Source: Siccirubricoccus soli (lineage in GTDB: Bacteria > Pseudomonadota > Alphaproteobacteria > Acetobacterales > Acetobacteraceae). From it: 64,000 nt of DNA. Shown here piece by piece: positions 35,102 through 44,866 of the stretch (position 1 is the stretch's first letter; each line of letters begins with the position of its first letter). The notes under the pieces were generated by a model. That model saw only the letters and a list, made by a program, of their open reading frames with translations, did not search any database and was not told the origin of the DNA. Both the position numbers and the translations under genes were made by a program. The stretch is from positions 1 to 64,000 of the forward strand of contig NZ_JAMZIK010000023.1 of assembly GCF_024178315.1 (NCBI RefSeq), given 5' to 3'.

Positions 35102-36247
35102 TTGCCCAGCCGGATCGGCGCGCGCCATCTGCGATGCGTCCTGTCATCTCTCTCCCTGTTCTGGATCGCGGTGGCCCTGGCGGCGCCGGCCCGGAGCGAG
35201 CCTGCCCAGACGGAGATCCTGATCCGGTTGGATGAGCGGCAGCAGCGCGCCGCCGGCATCGACACGGTGGCCGCCCAGGCGGAGGCCGGCACCACTCCGA
35301 CCAGCCTGCCCGGGACGGTCAGCGTGCCGCCGCGCCAGCTTCGCGTCGTCGCCGCGCCGGCGGCGGGGCTGCTGGAAGCCGTGCTGGTGGCGCCGAATGA
35401 GCCGGTGCGGGAAGGCCAGCCCATCGCCCGGCTGCGCAGCACGGAGCTGCTGGAGGCGCAGCGCCTCTACCTCCAGGCGCTCTCCGCCGAGCGCCTGGCG
35501 GCGGAGCGGCTGCGGCGGGACGAGCAGCTCTTCCGCGAGCGCATCATCGCCGAGCGGCGGCTGATCACGACCCGCGCCGACCACGACTTCGCCCGCACCA
35601 GCCTGCAGGAGCGCGAGCAATTCCTCGCTTTGGTCGGCATGTCCGACGCGGCGATCGCCGAGCTGAAGGCGCAGCGCCGCATGGCCCCGGCGCTGACCAT
35701 CACCGCCCCGGTCGAGGGCGTGGTGCTGGAGACCAACGTTTCCGCCGGGGAACGGGTGGCGCCGGCCGCGCCGCTCTTCAGCATCGCGGAGCTGAAGCCG
35801 CTCTGGATCACCTTGCAGGTGCCGCTCTCCCAGGCGGTGGCGGTGGAGACCGGCACAAGGGTGAACGTGCCCGGCACGCCGGCGCAGGGGGAGGTGGTGC
35901 GGCTCGGCCGCAGCGTGGATGCGGTGACGCAGAGCATCGCCGCGGTGGTGGAGGTGGAGGACGGCGCCGAGGCGCTGCGGCCGGGCCAGGTGGTGACGGC
36001 GAGCGTGGCGCTGCGCCCGAACGGCACGCCGCAATGGCGGCTGCCCGCCGGCTCCGTGGTGCGGCATGCCGGCCGCTCCTGGGTGTTCGTCCGCACCCAG
36101 GAAGGCTTCCGCGCCCGGCCGGTGACGGTGGTGGCGGAAAGCGGCAGCGCCGTCACCATCCGCGCCCATCTGGGGCCGGAGGACCAGGTGGCGACGCGCG
36201 GCATCCTCGCCCTGCTGGCCGAACTCTCCAACCTCTACGGGGGCTGA
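35102..36247 (+). CDS. RND efflux periplasmic adaptor (CusB/CzcB-like)
   Basis: A 381-residue membrane-fusion protein. A signal peptide ends near ALAAPARS. The lipoyl/barrel-sandwich halves surround a coiled-coil hairpin (about residues 120-185, AQRLYLQALSAERLAAERLR). The C-terminal membrane-proximal domain ends LLAELSNLYGG, a pattern of the metal-efflux subgroup. It bridges the inner-membrane pump and outer-membrane channel. The start is TTG 35102 with GAGGAG eight bases ahead. The pump gene follows after four bases. Confidence 0.88.
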   Translation: MPSRIGARHLRCVLSSLSLFWIAVALAAPARSEPAQTEILIRLDERQQRAAGIDTVAAQAEAGTTPTSLPGTVSVPPRQLRVVAAPAAGLLEAVLVAPNEPVREGQPIARLRSTELLEAQRLYLQALSAERLAAERLRRDEQLFRERIIAERRLITTRADHDFARTSLQEREQFLALVGMSDAAIAELKAQRRMAPALTITAPVEGVVLETNVSAGERVAPAAPLFSIAELKPLWITLQVPLSQAVAVETGTRVNVPGTPAQGEVVRLGRSVDAVTQSIAAVVEVEDGAEALRPGQVVTASVALRPNGTPQWRLPAGSVVRHAGRSWVFVRTQEGFRARPVTVVAESGSAVTIRAHLGPEDQVATRGILALLAELSNLYGG

Positions 36248-36251
36248 CCGC

Positions 36252-39200
36252 ATGCTCGGACGCATCGTGGACCTGGCGCTCCGGCAGCGCCTGCTGGCCC
36301 TGCTCGCGACCATCGGGCTGATTGCCTGGGGCGTGGATGCCTATCGCCGCCTGCCGATCGACGCCTTCCCGGATGTCTCCCCCACCCAGGTGCTGGTGGC
36401 CATGCAGGCGCCCGGCCTGCCGCCGGAGGAGCTGGAGGCGCAGGTCACCAACCCGGTCGAGGTGGCGATGAAGGGCATCCCCAACCTCGTCAACATCCGC
36501 TCCGTCACCCGCTACTCCACCACGCTGATGACCTTCGAATTCGCGCCGGGGACGGACATCTACTGGGCGCGCACCCAGGTGGACCAGCGGCTGGACGACC
36601 TGGAGGAGCAATTCCCGGACGGCGTCTCGGGTGGCCTTGCGCCCGTCGTCACGCCGCTCGGCGAGATGCTGATGTTCACGCTGGAAGGCGGCGCCATCTC
36701 GCCCATGCAGCGCCGCACCATCCTCGACTGGGTGATCCGGCCGCAGCTCCGCGGCCTGCCCGGCATCGCGGACGTCAACACCCTCGGGGGCTTCGTCCGC
36801 ACCTATGAGGTGGCGCCGGACCCGGCCGCCATGGCGGCGCGCGGCATCACCACCGCCATGCTGGCCGAGGCGCTGGGCGAGAACAACCGCAATGACGGCG
36901 CCGGCCGCGTCAGGGATGGCGAGGAGGCGCTGCTGGTCCGCGCCGAGGGCCGCATCCGCACCATCGAGGACATCCGCAGCATCGTCGTCGCGGCGCACCC
37001 TACCGGCATCGTCCGCGTCTCCGACATCGCCGATGTGCGCTTCGGCGCGCTGGCGCGGAACGGGGTGGTGACGCGGAACGGGGAGGGCGAGGCGGTCTGG
37101 GGCATCGTGCTTGGCCTGCGCGGCGCCAATGCCAAGACGGTCGTCGGCGGCGCCAAGGCGAAGCTGGCGCAGATCCAGGAGACGCTGCCGGAAGGCGTGC
37201 GGATCGAGATCTTCTACGACCGGAACGAGCTGATCGAGGCCGCGGTCTGGACCGTGCAGCGCGTGCTGCTGGAAGCCATCGCCCTGGTCGCCGTGCTGCT
37301 CATCCTCTTCCTCGGCAACCTGCGCGCCGCCATCGTCGTCGCGCTCTCCCTGCCGCTCGCCGTGCTCGCCACCTTCGGCGTCATGCGGGCCACCGGCATC
37401 TCGGCCAATATCATGTCGCTCGGCGGCCTCGCCATCGCCATCGGCCTGCTGGTGGACTGCGCCGTGGTGGTGGTGGAGAACGCCACCCACCGGCTGGGCG
37501 AGATGGAGGGGCGGCAGGACTACCGGGCGCGCATGCACGTCACCGGCCAGGCGGTGCGGGAGGTGGCGGTGCCGCTGGTCTCCGGCGTCGTCATCATCGT
37601 CACCGTCTTCCTTCCCCTGCTCTCGTTGCAGGGGCTGGAGGGGCGGCTTTTCGCACCCGTGGCGCTGACCATCGCCTTCGCGCTCTGCGCCGCGCTGCTG
37701 CTCTCCCTCACCGTGGTGCCGGCGCTGGCCGCCACGGTGCTGAAGGCCGGCGGCCACCAGCGGGACCCCTGGCTGGTGCGGCTGCTCCACCGGATCTATG
37801 ACCCCTTCCTCGGCTGGGCCATGCGCAACCCGTGGAAGGTGGCGGGCAGCGCCGTGCTCGGCCTGGTCATCGCCGGCCTGCTCTTCACCCGCATCGGCTC
37901 CACCTTCATGCCGGTGATGGATGAGGGGACGCCGGTCATCACCCTGCGCAAGCATCCCACCGTCAGCGTGGAGGCGGCCGCCTCCACCGACCTGCTGATC
38001 CAGCAGCAGCTCCTCGCCGAAGTGCCGGAGGTGCGGGGCATCATGGGCCGCGCGGGCGCCGATGAGCTCGGCATCGATCCGGTCGGGCTCAATGACAGCG
38101 ACCTGTTCCTTACCATCGCTCCGCGGAAGGAATGGCGGGAGCCGAAGAACCCGGATTTCGTCGTGGAACGGGTGCGCGAGGTGCTCGACCGCATCCCCGG
38201 CGTCTCCTACGCCATCAACCAGCCCATCGACATGCGGGTGCAGGAGATGATCATCGGCGCCCGCGGCGACGTCGTGGTGAAGGTGTTCGGCTTCGGCATC
38301 CCGGAGCTGAACCGCATCGCGCGCGAGGTCGAGGGCATCATCAAGGGCATCCATGGCAGCGCCGATGTCTTCGCGCTGCGCAACGAGGGGATGAAGTACC
38401 TGAAGGTGGAGATCGACCGCTTCGCCGCCGGCCGCCTCGGGCTGAATGTGCGGGAGGTGCAGCAGGCGCTGCGCGTCTGGGTCGATGGAAGGGAGGTCGG
38501 CCTGGTGCTGGAGCAGGAGCGGCGCATCCCGCTGATCCTGCGCGGCGAGGGCAGCCTCCGTCGTTCCGCCGCCGACCTCGCCCGCGTCATCCTCGCTTTG
38601 CCGGGCGGGCGCACCGTCGCCCTTTCCCAGGTCGCGCACATCACGGAAGAGGAGGGGCCGATCCAGGTGATACGGGAAGGCACGCAGCGCTACGCCACCA
38701 TTCTCGCCAATGTCCGCGGCCGGGATCTGGTGGGCTTCGTCGCGGAAGCCCGGGCGGCGGTGGCCGAACGGGTGAACCTGCCGGCCGGCTACCGGCTGGA
38801 ATGGGGCGGGCAGTTCGAGAACCAGCAGCGCGCCTCCGCCCGCCTCGCCGTGGTGGTGCCCATCGCGCTCGCGCTGATCTTCCTGCTGCTCTACTTCACC
38901 TTCAACTCCGCGCGGCAGGCGGCGCTGGTCTTCTGCAACGTGCCCTTCGCAGCCATCGGCGGCGTCATCGCGCTGTATCTCTCCGGGGAGTTCCTCTCGG
39001 TGCCCGCCTCGGTCGGCTTCATCGCGCTGATCGGCATCGCGGTGCTGAACGGCGTGGTGCTGGTCTCCACCATCAACCGGCTGATCGCCGAGGAAGGCCT
39101 GGCACTGCGCCAGGCGGTGATGGAGGGCGCCAAGCGACGGATGACGCCGGTGATCCTGACCGCAACCATCGCCGCCTTCGGCCTCGTTCCCTTCCTCTTC

Positions 39201-39377
39201 GCCGAGGGTCCAGGGGCGGAGATCCAGCGGCCGCTCGCCGTCGTCGTCATCGGCGGGCTGGTGACGGCGACGATCCTGACGCTGGTGCTGCTGCCGATCC
39301 TCTACAACCGCTTCGCCCTGCCCCGTGCGGCGCGGGAGAAGCCGATGCCGGCCACCCAGCCGGCGGTGGCGGAGTGA
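36252..39377 (+). CDS. Heavy-metal-type RND efflux pump (CzcA/CusA family)
   Basis: A 1041-residue inner-membrane pump with the HME-RND layout: twelve helices and two large periplasmic loops. The N terminus has LPIDAFPDVSPTQVLV, typical of CzcA/CusA. The fourth-helix motif reads AIAIGLLVDCAVVVVEN, like the CusA type where the first acidic residue of CzcA is replaced by Ala. This points to monovalent or unassigned substrates, but metal specificity cannot be settled from the motif alone. The family should export cations from periplasm or cytoplasm using the proton gradient. Confidence 0.9.
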   Translation: MLGRIVDLALRQRLLALLATIGLIAWGVDAYRRLPIDAFPDVSPTQVLVAMQAPGLPPEELEAQVTNPVEVAMKGIPNLVNIRSVTRYSTTLMTFEFAPGTDIYWARTQVDQRLDDLEEQFPDGVSGGLAPVVTPLGEMLMFTLEGGAISPMQRRTILDWVIRPQLRGLPGIADVNTLGGFVRTYEVAPDPAAMAARGITTAMLAEALGENNRNDGAGRVRDGEEALLVRAEGRIRTIEDIRSIVVAAHPTGIVRVSDIADVRFGALARNGVVTRNGEGEAVWGIVLGLRGANAKTVVGGAKAKLAQIQETLPEGVRIEIFYDRNELIEAAVWTVQRVLLEAIALVAVLLILFLGNLRAAIVVALSLPLAVLATFGVMRATGISANIMSLGGLAIAIGLLVDCAVVVVENATHRLGEMEGRQDYRARMHVTGQAVREVAVPLVSGVVIIVTVFLPLLSLQGLEGRLFAPVALTIAFALCAALLLSLTVVPALAATVLKAGGHQRDPWLVRLLHRIYDPFLGWAMRNPWKVAGSAVLGLVIAGLLFTRIGSTFMPVMDEGTPVITLRKHPTVSVEAAASTDLLIQQQLLAEVPEVRGIMGRAGADELGIDPVGLNDSDLFLTIAPRKEWREPKNPDFVVERVREVLDRIPGVSYAINQPIDMRVQEMIIGARGDVVVKVFGFGIPELNRIAREVEGIIKGIHGSADVFALRNEGMKYLKVEIDRFAAGRLGLNVREVQQALRVWVDGREVGLVLEQERRIPLILRGEGSLRRSAADLARVILALPGGRTVALSQVAHITEEEGPIQVIREGTQRYATILANVRGRDLVGFVAEARAAVAERVNLPAGYRLEWGGQFENQQRASARLAVVVPIALALIFLLLYFTFNSARQAALVFCNVPFAAIGGVIALYLSGEFLSVPASVGFIALIGIAVLNGVVLVSTINRLIAEEGLALRQAVMEGAKRRMTPVILTATIAAFGLVPFLFAEGPGAEIQRPLAVVVIGGLVTATILTLVLLPILYNRFALPRAAREKPMPATQPAVAE

Positions 39378-39382
39378 CGCGC

Positions 39383-40708
39383 ATGCGCTGGCTGGTTCTG
39401 CCCCTGCTGTTCGCCACCGCACCCGTCGCACTGTCTCCGGCGCTGGCGCAGCAGACGCCGCTCTCGCCGCGCCCGCTCGGCGTGCCGCCTGCGGTCAACC
39501 CGCCGCCGCCGCCCGTTGCCAGCCCCCCGGTGCGGCCCGGCCCGGCGGCGCGCGCCGTCCCCGCCCCGGTCGCCGCCGGCCTGGCGCAGGATCTGGAGGC
39601 GGCGCTCGAGATCGACGCCGTGGCCCGTGGCCTTGCCGCGCAGCGGGATGCGGTGCGGGCGCGGGATGCGCAGGTCCGCTCCCCCATCGCCGGCAGCCCG
39701 GCCATCGGCGGCAGCTTCCGCGCCGACACGCGCGGCGTGAACCGGGCGCGGGAATGGGATGTGGAGATCGGCGCGCCGCTCTGGCTGCCGGGCCAGCGCA
39801 GCGCCCTGGCGGGCACGGTGGAGGCCGGGGTGGCCGAGCAGGCGCGGCGCCTGGCGCTGCGTCGGCTGGAAGTCGCCGCCCTGCTGCGCGACGCCTATTG
39901 GGCGGTGGGGCTGGCGGAGGCGGAGCTGGCCGTGGCACGGGACCGGCTGGCCACCGCCCGCGACGTGGCGCGGGATCTCGACCGCCGCGCCGCGCTCGGC
40001 GACATCTCCGCCACCGATGCGCTGCTCGGCCGCAACGAGGTGCTTTCGGCGGAGCTGGAGCTGGCCCGGGCGGAGGCGGCGCGGGAGACCGCCCGCGCCG
40101 CCTATGCCACGCTGACCGGGGGCAGCGTCACGGCGCTGGCCGGCATCCGGCCCGAGGCACCGGCCCGCAGCGCCGAGGACCATCCCGCCCTGGTTGCGGC
40201 GGAAGCGGCCCTGGCCACGGCGGAAGCCCAGTCCCGGCTGGTTGCGGCGACGCCGATCGACAATCCGGAAGTCGGTCTCTTCACCCGCCGCCAGGGCGGC
40301 AACCTGACGGAAGATGGCTATTCCTTCGGCATCCGCCTGCGCGTGCCGCTGCCGACCGATGCCCGCAACACGCCCCGCCGGGCGGAGGCCGAGGCGGGGC
40401 GGACCAGGGCGAGCGCCGACCTCGCCCAGGCGCGCCGCACGGTGCAGGGGGAGATCGCGCTGGCGCGGGTGGCGCTGAATGCGGCGGAGGCGGAACGGCG
40501 GCTGGCGGCGCAGCGGAAGGCGGTGGCGGACCAGCAGCTCGCCGCCTCGCGCGCTGCCTTCCGGGCCGGCGAGATCGGCGCCTTCGACCTGTTCCGCGTG
40601 CGGCAGCTGCAGATCGAGGCGCAGGCCGCCGATGCCCGGGCGGTGGTGGCGGCGGGCCGCGCCCGCTCCCGCCTCAACCAGGCGATGGGTGCGGTCCCCG
40701 GCGGCTGA
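39383..40708 (+). CDS. TolC-family outer-membrane efflux protein
   Basis: A 441-residue outer-membrane factor. After a signal peptide (cleaved near SPALAQ) comes a 45-residue Pro-rich linker, then two long alpha-helical repeats with the family beta-strand segments (for example EVGLFTRRQGGN, then YSFGIRLRVPLPTD). It completes the tripartite pump with the two preceding genes; the start is five bases after the pump stop. No regulator or metal chaperone gene is in this operon. The Pro-rich linker is longer than usual. Confidence 0.88.
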   Translation: MRWLVLPLLFATAPVALSPALAQQTPLSPRPLGVPPAVNPPPPPVASPPVRPGPAARAVPAPVAAGLAQDLEAALEIDAVARGLAAQRDAVRARDAQVRSPIAGSPAIGGSFRADTRGVNRAREWDVEIGAPLWLPGQRSALAGTVEAGVAEQARRLALRRLEVAALLRDAYWAVGLAEAELAVARDRLATARDVARDLDRRAALGDISATDALLGRNEVLSAELELARAEAARETARAAYATLTGGSVTALAGIRPEAPARSAEDHPALVAAEAALATAEAQSRLVAATPIDNPEVGLFTRRQGGNLTEDGYSFGIRLRVPLPTDARNTPRRAEAEAGRTRASADLAQARRTVQGEIALARVALNAAEAERRLAAQRKAVADQQLAASRAAFRAGEIGAFDLFRVRQLQIEAQAADARAVVAAGRARSRLNQAMGAVPGG

Positions 40709-40723
40709 GCCGCCGGGAGCGCT

Positions 40724-40753
40724 CCGCCGCCCGTTGCCCTGCCGCGGCAGGGC
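40724..40753. repeat. Partial, inverted copy of the GGCAACGGGCGGCG hairpin element
   Basis: Read on the minus strand this gives GCCCTGCCGCGGCAGGGC followed by AACGGGCGGCG, the same tail as the elements at 75 and 55555, but the CAAAGC loop is lost so that the stem is a perfect GCCCTGCCGCGGCAGGGC palindrome. It follows the efflux operon and may terminate it. Confidence 0.55.
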
Positions 40754-40779
40754 GCGGGACGCCGGCGGCTTCGCCGGGA

Positions 40780-41213
40780 TCAGTGGGTGTCCTGCAGCAC
40801 CTCCAGGTCGCAGGAGATGTCCACCTCCAGCTCCAGCGCCGCCGCTTCCTGCTTCTTCACCGTGATGTCCGCCTTGGTGTCGGAAACCACCAGCCGGTCC
40901 ACGCTGCGATTGGCGTCCTTGCCGCCTTCCACCTTGTACTTCCAGCCCTTGCCGTGGACATGGCCGGGGTGCTTGTTGATGTCGGGGTAGCCGAAGCCGT
41001 TGACCCGGGCGGTGGGCGGGTCGGTCTTCTTCTTGCGCTGGATGTCGAAGGCGAGGGTCCAGTCCCCCGTCGCCGCCAGCCCGTCCAGCACCTTCTGCAG
41101 CCCGTCCTTGCTCGCATCGGTCCGCAGGTAGTCGTTGACCGACTTGTCCTTCTTCAGGCTGACGCTCTTTACCTTGTAGGTATGACGACCTTGTCCACCG
41201 TGACCTTCGGCAT
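40780..41213 (-). CDS. Unrecognised protein with a probable frameshift near its start
   Basis: About 145 residues if corrected. The ATG at 41211-41213 has an excellent ribosome site (GGGGAGGGACAGCG) and begins MPKVTVDKVV, but this frame stops after 15 codons. The frame one base over continues TYKVKSVSLKKDKSVNDYL through to EVDISCDLEVLQDTH with normal codon use. One missing base near 41180 would join them. I do not recognise the protein; it is Lys- and Asp-rich and probably soluble. A real frameshift, a sequencing error and a programmed shift are all possible. Confidence 0.6.
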
Positions 41214-41304
41214 CGCTGTCCCTCCCCGGCCGGCAGCATAGGATCATGCCGGGAAAGGAAGGAAGCGGCAGTTGCGGGCCGGGCGGGCGCCCGGCCCGTG
41301 GCGG

Positions 41305-42600
41305 TCAGGCCACCTCCACCAGCACCGCCATGCCCTGGCCGCCGCCGGCGCAGGCGCCCGCGATGCCGCGCTTCGCCCCGCGCCGCTTCAGCTCCAGCAG
41401 CAGGGAGTGGACGCAGCGCACGCCGGTGGCGGCCAGGGGATGGCCGAAGGCGATGGCGCCGCCATTCACGTTGAACCGGTCCCGTCCCACGCCAAGAGCG
41501 CGCCGCACCGCCTCCGCCTGGGCGCCGAAGGCCTCGTTGATCTCGAACAGGTCGATGTCGGCGACCGTCAGCCCGAAGCGGGCCAGCAGCGCCAGGGTGG
41601 CGGGCACGGGGCCAATGCCCATCACCTCCGGCGGCACGCCCGCCGCCGCGGCGCCCAGCACCCGGCCGAGCGGCGCCGCGCCGCCCTCGGCCGCCGCCTT
41701 CGCCGTCGTCACCACCACGGCCGCCGCGCCATCCACGATGGCGCTGCTGTTGCCGCCGGTCTGCACCCCGCCGAAGACCGGGCGGAGCTTCGCCAGCACC
41801 TCCACCGGCGTCGGGCGGATATGGGTGTCCAGCGCCTGCTCCCCCGCCTTGCGGGGCAGGGAGAGCTTGCGCGGCGTCAGCCCCTCCGCCTCGAAGACCG
41901 CCTCCGTCACCGGGGCGATCTCCTCGGCGAAGCGGCCGGCCTGCTGCGCGGCGAGGGCACGGGCGAAGCTCTCGGCGGCGTAGGCGTCGGTCTCCTCCCG
42001 GCTGATGCCGTGCAGCCTGGCCAGGTTCTCCGCCGTGTTGCCCATCGCCGTGCCGGAGGCGGTGTCCAGCAGGCTCTCCCAGAGGAAGTCCTTGAACTCC
42101 ACCTGCCCCAGGCCGAAGCCGCCGCGATGGGTATAGGCGGCGATGGGGGCGCGGCTCATGCTCTCCGTCCCCACCGCCAGCACCGCTTGGGCCTGGCCCT
42201 CGCTGGTCATGCGGGCGGCCTGGGCGATCGCCTCGAACCCCGTGGTGCAGAGCCGCTGCACGCCATGCGCCGGCTTGTCGTTGCGCATGCCCGAATAGAG
42301 GCCGATATGCCGGGCGAAGAAGAGCGTGTCGAAGCTCGCCTGGGTGCAATTGCCGGCGATGGTGGCGCCCAGCGCCTCCCCTGCGATGCCGCTGCGCGCC
42401 AGCGCGGCGCGGGCCGCATGGATGCCGAGATCGGTCGGCGAGACCAGGGCGAGGGCGCCGTTGTAATCGACGAAGGGGGTGCGGGCGCCGCCCGCGATGG
42501 TGGCATCGGCGAAGCGCTCCACGATGGCGCCGGCGGCGAAGCGGGCCCAGTCCGGGCTGCCATGCGCGGTGGTGCCGGCCAGGGGCATGTCGTCGGGCAT
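41305..42600 (-). CDS. Thiolase (acetyl-CoA C-acyltransferase family)
   Basis: A 431-residue thiolase. The acyl-accepting cysteine lies in VQRLCTTGFEAIAQ, the catalytic histidine in GGAIAFGHPLAATG, and the second cysteine in AGACAGGGQGMAVLVEVA. NEAFGAQAEA and GNTAENLA are further family motifs. It either cleaves 3-ketoacyl-CoA or condenses two acetyl-CoA. ATG 42598-42600 follows a strong GGAGGAGAGAG. It is single, with no beta-oxidation partner beside it, and diverges from the sensor kinase gene. Confidence 0.92.
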   Translation of the reverse strand: MPDDMPLAGTTAHGSPDWARFAAGAIVERFADATIAGGARTPFVDYNGALALVSPTDLGIHAARAALARSGIAGEALGATIAGNCTQASFDTLFFARHIGLYSGMRNDKPAHGVQRLCTTGFEAIAQAARMTSEGQAQAVLAVGTESMSRAPIAAYTHRGGFGLGQVEFKDFLWESLLDTASGTAMGNTAENLARLHGISREETDAYAAESFARALAAQQAGRFAEEIAPVTEAVFEAEGLTPRKLSLPRKAGEQALDTHIRPTPVEVLAKLRPVFGGVQTGGNSSAIVDGAAAVVVTTAKAAAEGGAAPLGRVLGAAAAGVPPEVMGIGPVPATLALLARFGLTVADIDLFEINEAFGAQAEAVRRALGVGRDRFNVNGGAIAFGHPLAATGVRCVHSLLLELKRRGAKRGIAGACAGGGQGMAVLVEVA

Positions 42601-42811
42601 CTCTCTCCTCCTTTTCCCACGTGCCGGGGGTGGGCGCAGCATGTCATGCCGGGCGGTGCCGGCGGAAGGGTGGGTGGCGCCGGGCATTTCCGATCCGCAA
42701 TGACTCCCGCAGATGACAGGCCGGGCCGCCGGGGATAGGGTGTGCCGATTGTATGTTTTCGCACCTAATTCCACCTGCAGGATGGGGCAAGCGATTCCGG
42801 GAGCCGTGACG

Positions 42812-44866
42812 ATGCCGTGGACGATGGCCTGGCCGAAGCCGCCGCCCAGTGCGGCGCAAGCAGCCCCGCGTCGCGACTGGACCCTGCTGCATGCCGTCCT
42901 CCTCGGCTCTGTGCTGCTGCCGACCCTGGGCATGGCGGCCCTGGCCTGGGCCGGCTGGCACGCCGCCCAGGCGGATGCGCAGCGGGAGCTGGAGCGGAGC
43001 GCCCTGGCCTCCGCCGAATACGCGAACCGGGTCATCGAGGCGCAGCGCTTCGCCGGCCTCTCCGCCAATGAGAAGCTGCGCGGCCTGAGCGACGCGGCGA
43101 TCCGCGCGCGGGAGGCGGAGCTGCACGCCGCCCTCGCCTCCATCCTGGCGCAGACGGAGCTGGTGCAGTCCATCCACGTCACGGACCGCCAGGGCCGGCC
43201 GCTGGTCTCCGCCACCCTCTTCCCGGTCCCACCCGAGGGCGACATGGCCGCCCGCGACCCGGCCTGGCCGGCCCCCAACCCGGAGCAGCACGGCCCGGTC
43301 GATATCAGGCGGGCGGATGGCGCGCTGTTCTACGCCCTCAGCCTGCGCCGCACGGGGGGCGGCAACGGCCTGCCGGAGGGCGCCTTCGACGGCGCCATCA
43401 GCGTCGTCATCAACCCGAACCAGGTGGCCGCCGGCTTCACGGCGCTCGACAGGGCCGGCGATATCACCGCCCTGGTGCGGCAGGATGGCGAGGTGCTGGT
43501 GCGCACGCCGGTGCTCGCCACACCCATCCCGCGCATCCCGGCGGCCAGCCCGCTGCACGGCTATATGCGGGAGGGGGCGCGGAGCGGCAGCTATGTCGGC
43601 CTCACCCTCGGCTTCAATGAACCGGCGGGGCGCTGGGAAAGGCTCGTCGCCTTCCACCGCATTGGCACGCTGCCGCTCTACGTCACGGTCGGCCGGCCGC
43701 TGGGGCTCATCGCCGCGGCGTGGCGGGACAGGCTGCTGCTGCAATTGGCGGTGGCCGGGCCCTTCGCCCTGCTGCTGGTGGGCCTCGCCTGGCTGGCGCT
43801 GCGACGGACCCAGGCGGCGGCGGCGGCCGAGGCCGCGCTGCAGCGGGAGATGGTGGAGCGCCAGGCGGCGGAGCGCGCCCGCGCGGCGGAAAGCCGGTTC
43901 CGCGGCGTGTTCGAGAGCCGGGTGATCGGCATGGCGATCTTCGACTGGGCGACCGGCGAGGTGGAGGCGGTGAACGACCGGCTGCGGGAGATGACCGGCC
44001 AGCCGCGGGGCACCACGCCCTGGCACCTGCGCATGCGGACGCCGCCGGAATATGCCGCGGCCGATCTCCACGCCATCGAGGAAGCGCGGCAGCGCGGCTG
44101 GTGGAGGCCCTACGAGAAGGAATACGAGCGCGCCGACGGCACGCGCCTGCCGGTGCGCATCGCCTCCGCGCCGCTGCCCGGGGAGCCGCACCGGGTGGTG
44201 GTGACGGTGCAGGACATCACCGAGCAGCGGGAGGCCGAGGCGCGGCGCGACCTGCTGCTGGGTGAGATCAATCACCGTGCCAAAAATGTGCTGGCGACGG
44301 CGCAGGCGGCGCTCCGCCTCTCCCGCGCCGGGACGGTGGCGGAGCATATCCGCGACGTGGACGGGCGGATCGGCGCGCTGGCCCATGCCATGGCGCTGCT
44401 CTCCGCCTCCGGCTGGCAATCCGCCGATCTCGAGGAGCTGGTGCGGGCGACGCTCGCCCCCTTCCTGCTCCCCGGCCATGACGGCCCGCTCTGCCGCATC
44501 GAGGGCCCGCCGGTGGCGCTGGCCAGCAACGCCGTGCAACCGCTGTCCATGGCGCTGCACGAGCTGGCGACCAATGCGGCGAAATACGGCGCGCTCTCGG
44601 TGCGGAGCGGGGAGCTGAGCATCACCTGGTCCGTCTCCCCGGCCGGGCTGCGGCTGAACTGGCAGGAGCGGGGCGGCCCCGTCGTCAGCGCGGCGCCGAA
44701 GACGCATGGCTTCGGCACGCGGGTGATGGAGGCGACGATCCGCCGCCAGCTCGGTGGCAGCCTGGTGCAGGAATGGCTGCCGGAAGGGCTGCTCTGCCGC
44801 ATCGAGCTTTCCGCCGGGCGCGGCTTGGCGCAGCCCGCCCCCGTCGCGGAGGTGGCGGCGGCCTGA
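42812..44866 (+). CDS. Membrane HWE-family sensor histidine kinase with PAS domain
   Basis: A 684-residue kinase. Two membrane helices (about residues 30-50 and 310-330) flank a 260-residue periplasmic Cache/CHASE-like sensor domain. A PAS domain follows (GVFESRVIGMAIFDWATGEV), then the phosphoacceptor region LLGEINHRAKNVLATAQAAL, the N-box HELATNAAKYGALS, and the family W-x-E in LRLNWQERGGP. These define HWE kinases, often acting in stress or light responses. The ATG 42812 has GGGAG upstream. No response regulator is adjacent, so its partner is elsewhere. Confidence 0.88.
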   Translation: MPWTMAWPKPPPSAAQAAPRRDWTLLHAVLLGSVLLPTLGMAALAWAGWHAAQADAQRELERSALASAEYANRVIEAQRFAGLSANEKLRGLSDAAIRAREAELHAALASILAQTELVQSIHVTDRQGRPLVSATLFPVPPEGDMAARDPAWPAPNPEQHGPVDIRRADGALFYALSLRRTGGGNGLPEGAFDGAISVVINPNQVAAGFTALDRAGDITALVRQDGEVLVRTPVLATPIPRIPAASPLHGYMREGARSGSYVGLTLGFNEPAGRWERLVAFHRIGTLPLYVTVGRPLGLIAAAWRDRLLLQLAVAGPFALLLVGLAWLALRRTQAAAAAEAALQREMVERQAAERARAAESRFRGVFESRVIGMAIFDWATGEVEAVNDRLREMTGQPRGTTPWHLRMRTPPEYAAADLHAIEEARQRGWWRPYEKEYERADGTRLPVRIASAPLPGEPHRVVVTVQDITEQREAEARRDLLLGEINHRAKNVLATAQAALRLSRAGTVAEHIRDVDGRIGALAHAMALLSASGWQSADLEELVRATLAPFLLPGHDGPLCRIEGPPVALASNAVQPLSMALHELATNAAKYGALSVRSGELSITWSVSPAGLRLNWQERGGPVVSAAPKTHGFGTRVMEATIRRQLGGSLVQEWLPEGLLCRIELSAGRGLAQPAPVAEVAAA

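Noticed and set aside
36153-39431. Frame of over 1000 codons on the minus strand opposite the RND pump
   Set aside because: It is His-, Asp- and Arg-rich low-complexity sequence antisense to a clear pump gene, an expected shadow of high-GC codon use.
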